64,000 bases of DNA, taken from positions 62,001 through 126,000 of the forward strand of contig CANKWX010000001.1 in the NCBI GenBank assembly GCA_947487165.1. The letters are read 5' to 3'. Position 1 is the first letter of the stretch; every line of letters begins with the position of its first letter. The translations under genes and the position numbers were made by a program. Below, in pieces: positions 63,688 through 64,000 of this stretch. Below the pieces are notes generated by a model. It saw only the letters and a program-made list of their open reading frames with translations. It was not told the origin of the DNA and ran no database searches. The DNA comes from Burkholderiales bacterium. Lineage in GTDB: Bacteria; Pseudomonadota; Gammaproteobacteria; Burkholderiales; Burkholderiaceae_E.

Positions 63688-64000
63688 GTACTGTGGTTCG
63701 CATTCCCGAGGGCTTCGTCAAGCTCGCACTCGGCACCAACCCCTTCGTCGATTCGGTGGGGCCGCTCTACGGGCATCGCGAAGAAGGGCTTGCCGGTCGG
63801 CTTGTCATGGGCATTCGCATCGAGCCGCGCCATTGCAGTCCATCGGGCTTTGCGCATGGGGGCATGCTGATGACCATGGCCGACATGCTGATCGTGCTGG
63901 GCGCCAATGTGCAGACCGGCCTGAACCGCTTCATGACCACCGTGAGCCTGTCGGCCGATTTCATGGCGGCGGTCGGCCAGGATGCCTGGCTCGAAGGACG
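63684..64000 (+). CDS. PaaI-family hotdog thioesterase (partial)
   Basis: The gene starts at a TTG that overlaps the metH stop as TTGA and runs past the right edge, with 105 codons visible. The hotdog fold is seen in EGLAGRLVMGIRIEPRHCSPSGFAHGGMLMTMADMLIVLG, where HGGMLMTMAD is the signature of PaaI-like thioesterases. These hydrolyse acyl-CoA or aryl-CoA thioesters. The overlap implies translational coupling with the upstream activation-domain frame, so if that frame is not translated the expression of this gene may fall. Confidence 0.8.
   Translation, partial: MSTVVRIPEGFVKLALGTNPFVDSVGPLYGHREEGLAGRLVMGIRIEPRHCSPSGFAHGGMLMTMADMLIVLGANVQTGLNRFMTTVSLSADFMAAVGQDAWLEG

Overview
The window is a GC-rich, gene-dense bacterial chromosome segment, most likely from a betaproteobacterium of the order Burkholderiales. 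The grounds are the block LysM-dprA-topB divergent from def-fmt-htpX-rsmB-DUF4390-ntrY-ntrX-trkA, the presence of DUF3567 and DUF3717 proteins, which I associate with that order, and frequent GTG/TTG starts with 4-base stop/start overlaps. I see no rRNA, tRNA, CRISPR array, insertion sequence or prophage. Lineage and family calls come from reading the sequence and from family knowledge; no search was run.

Layout. 1-10.1 kb: acyl-CoA and small-molecule metabolism (FadJ-like hydratase cut by the left edge, DMT exporter, class III CoA-transferase, PhoD phosphatase, Baeyer-Villiger-type monooxygenase, MFS transporter, NTF2-like protein, luciferase-like monooxygenase, GST). 10.3-19.2 kb: a DUF1800/DUF1501 export pair, PPK2, a thioesterase, quinone oxidoreductase, NnrU-like membrane protein, a thioredoxin-TPR protein and a short MetE-like methyltransferase. 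19.2-20.1 kb: a truncated NIPSNAP gene coupled to a small monooxygenase, then a gene-poor AT-richer stretch with a strong terminator and a candidate small RNA. 20.2-27 kb: HD-GYP phosphodiesterase, a NERD-nuclease/helicase protein, AI-2E and BenE transporters, ChaC and a DUF3717 protein. 27-46.3 kb: the conserved block (topB, dprA, LysM; def, fmt, htpX, rsmB, DUF4390, ntrYX, trkA ... trkH). Between trkA and trkH sit about 2.8 kb of other genes: a TRAP-binding-protein stub, a cyclase, an unknown small gene and a LysR regulator with clear operator-like repeats. 46.3-58 kb: DUF3567, a flavoprotein hydroxylase next to a PcaD-PcaC fusion, a lipase-like hydrolase, DUF423, an acyl-CoA-synthetase/GNAT fusion resembling the Pat lysine acetyltransferase, an Ldh-type dehydrogenase, MscS, FAH hydrolase, MsrB and an FMN reductase. 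58-64 kb: a chemoreceptor, metH and a PaaI-type thioesterase cut by the right edge.

How genes work together. The def-fmt pair handles N-terminal formylation, and rsmB and htpX are housekeeping neighbours. NtrY/NtrX form a two-component pair, but NtrX lacks the sigma-54 ATPase domain. TrkA/TrkH make a potassium uptake system whose genes are split by the insert. Methionine synthesis is doubly represented: a core MetE-like enzyme and a cobalamin-dependent MetH. MetH carries an in-frame UGA between its cobalamin and activation domains, and both genes have leaders with strong secondary structure. The most interesting items are the broken metH and its leader hairpin, the alternative-hairpin leader of the MetE-like gene, the trkA/trkH insert, the 13-bp tandem repeats between the LysM gene and def, the candidate anti-Shine-Dalgarno sRNA and the AAA+-less NtrX.
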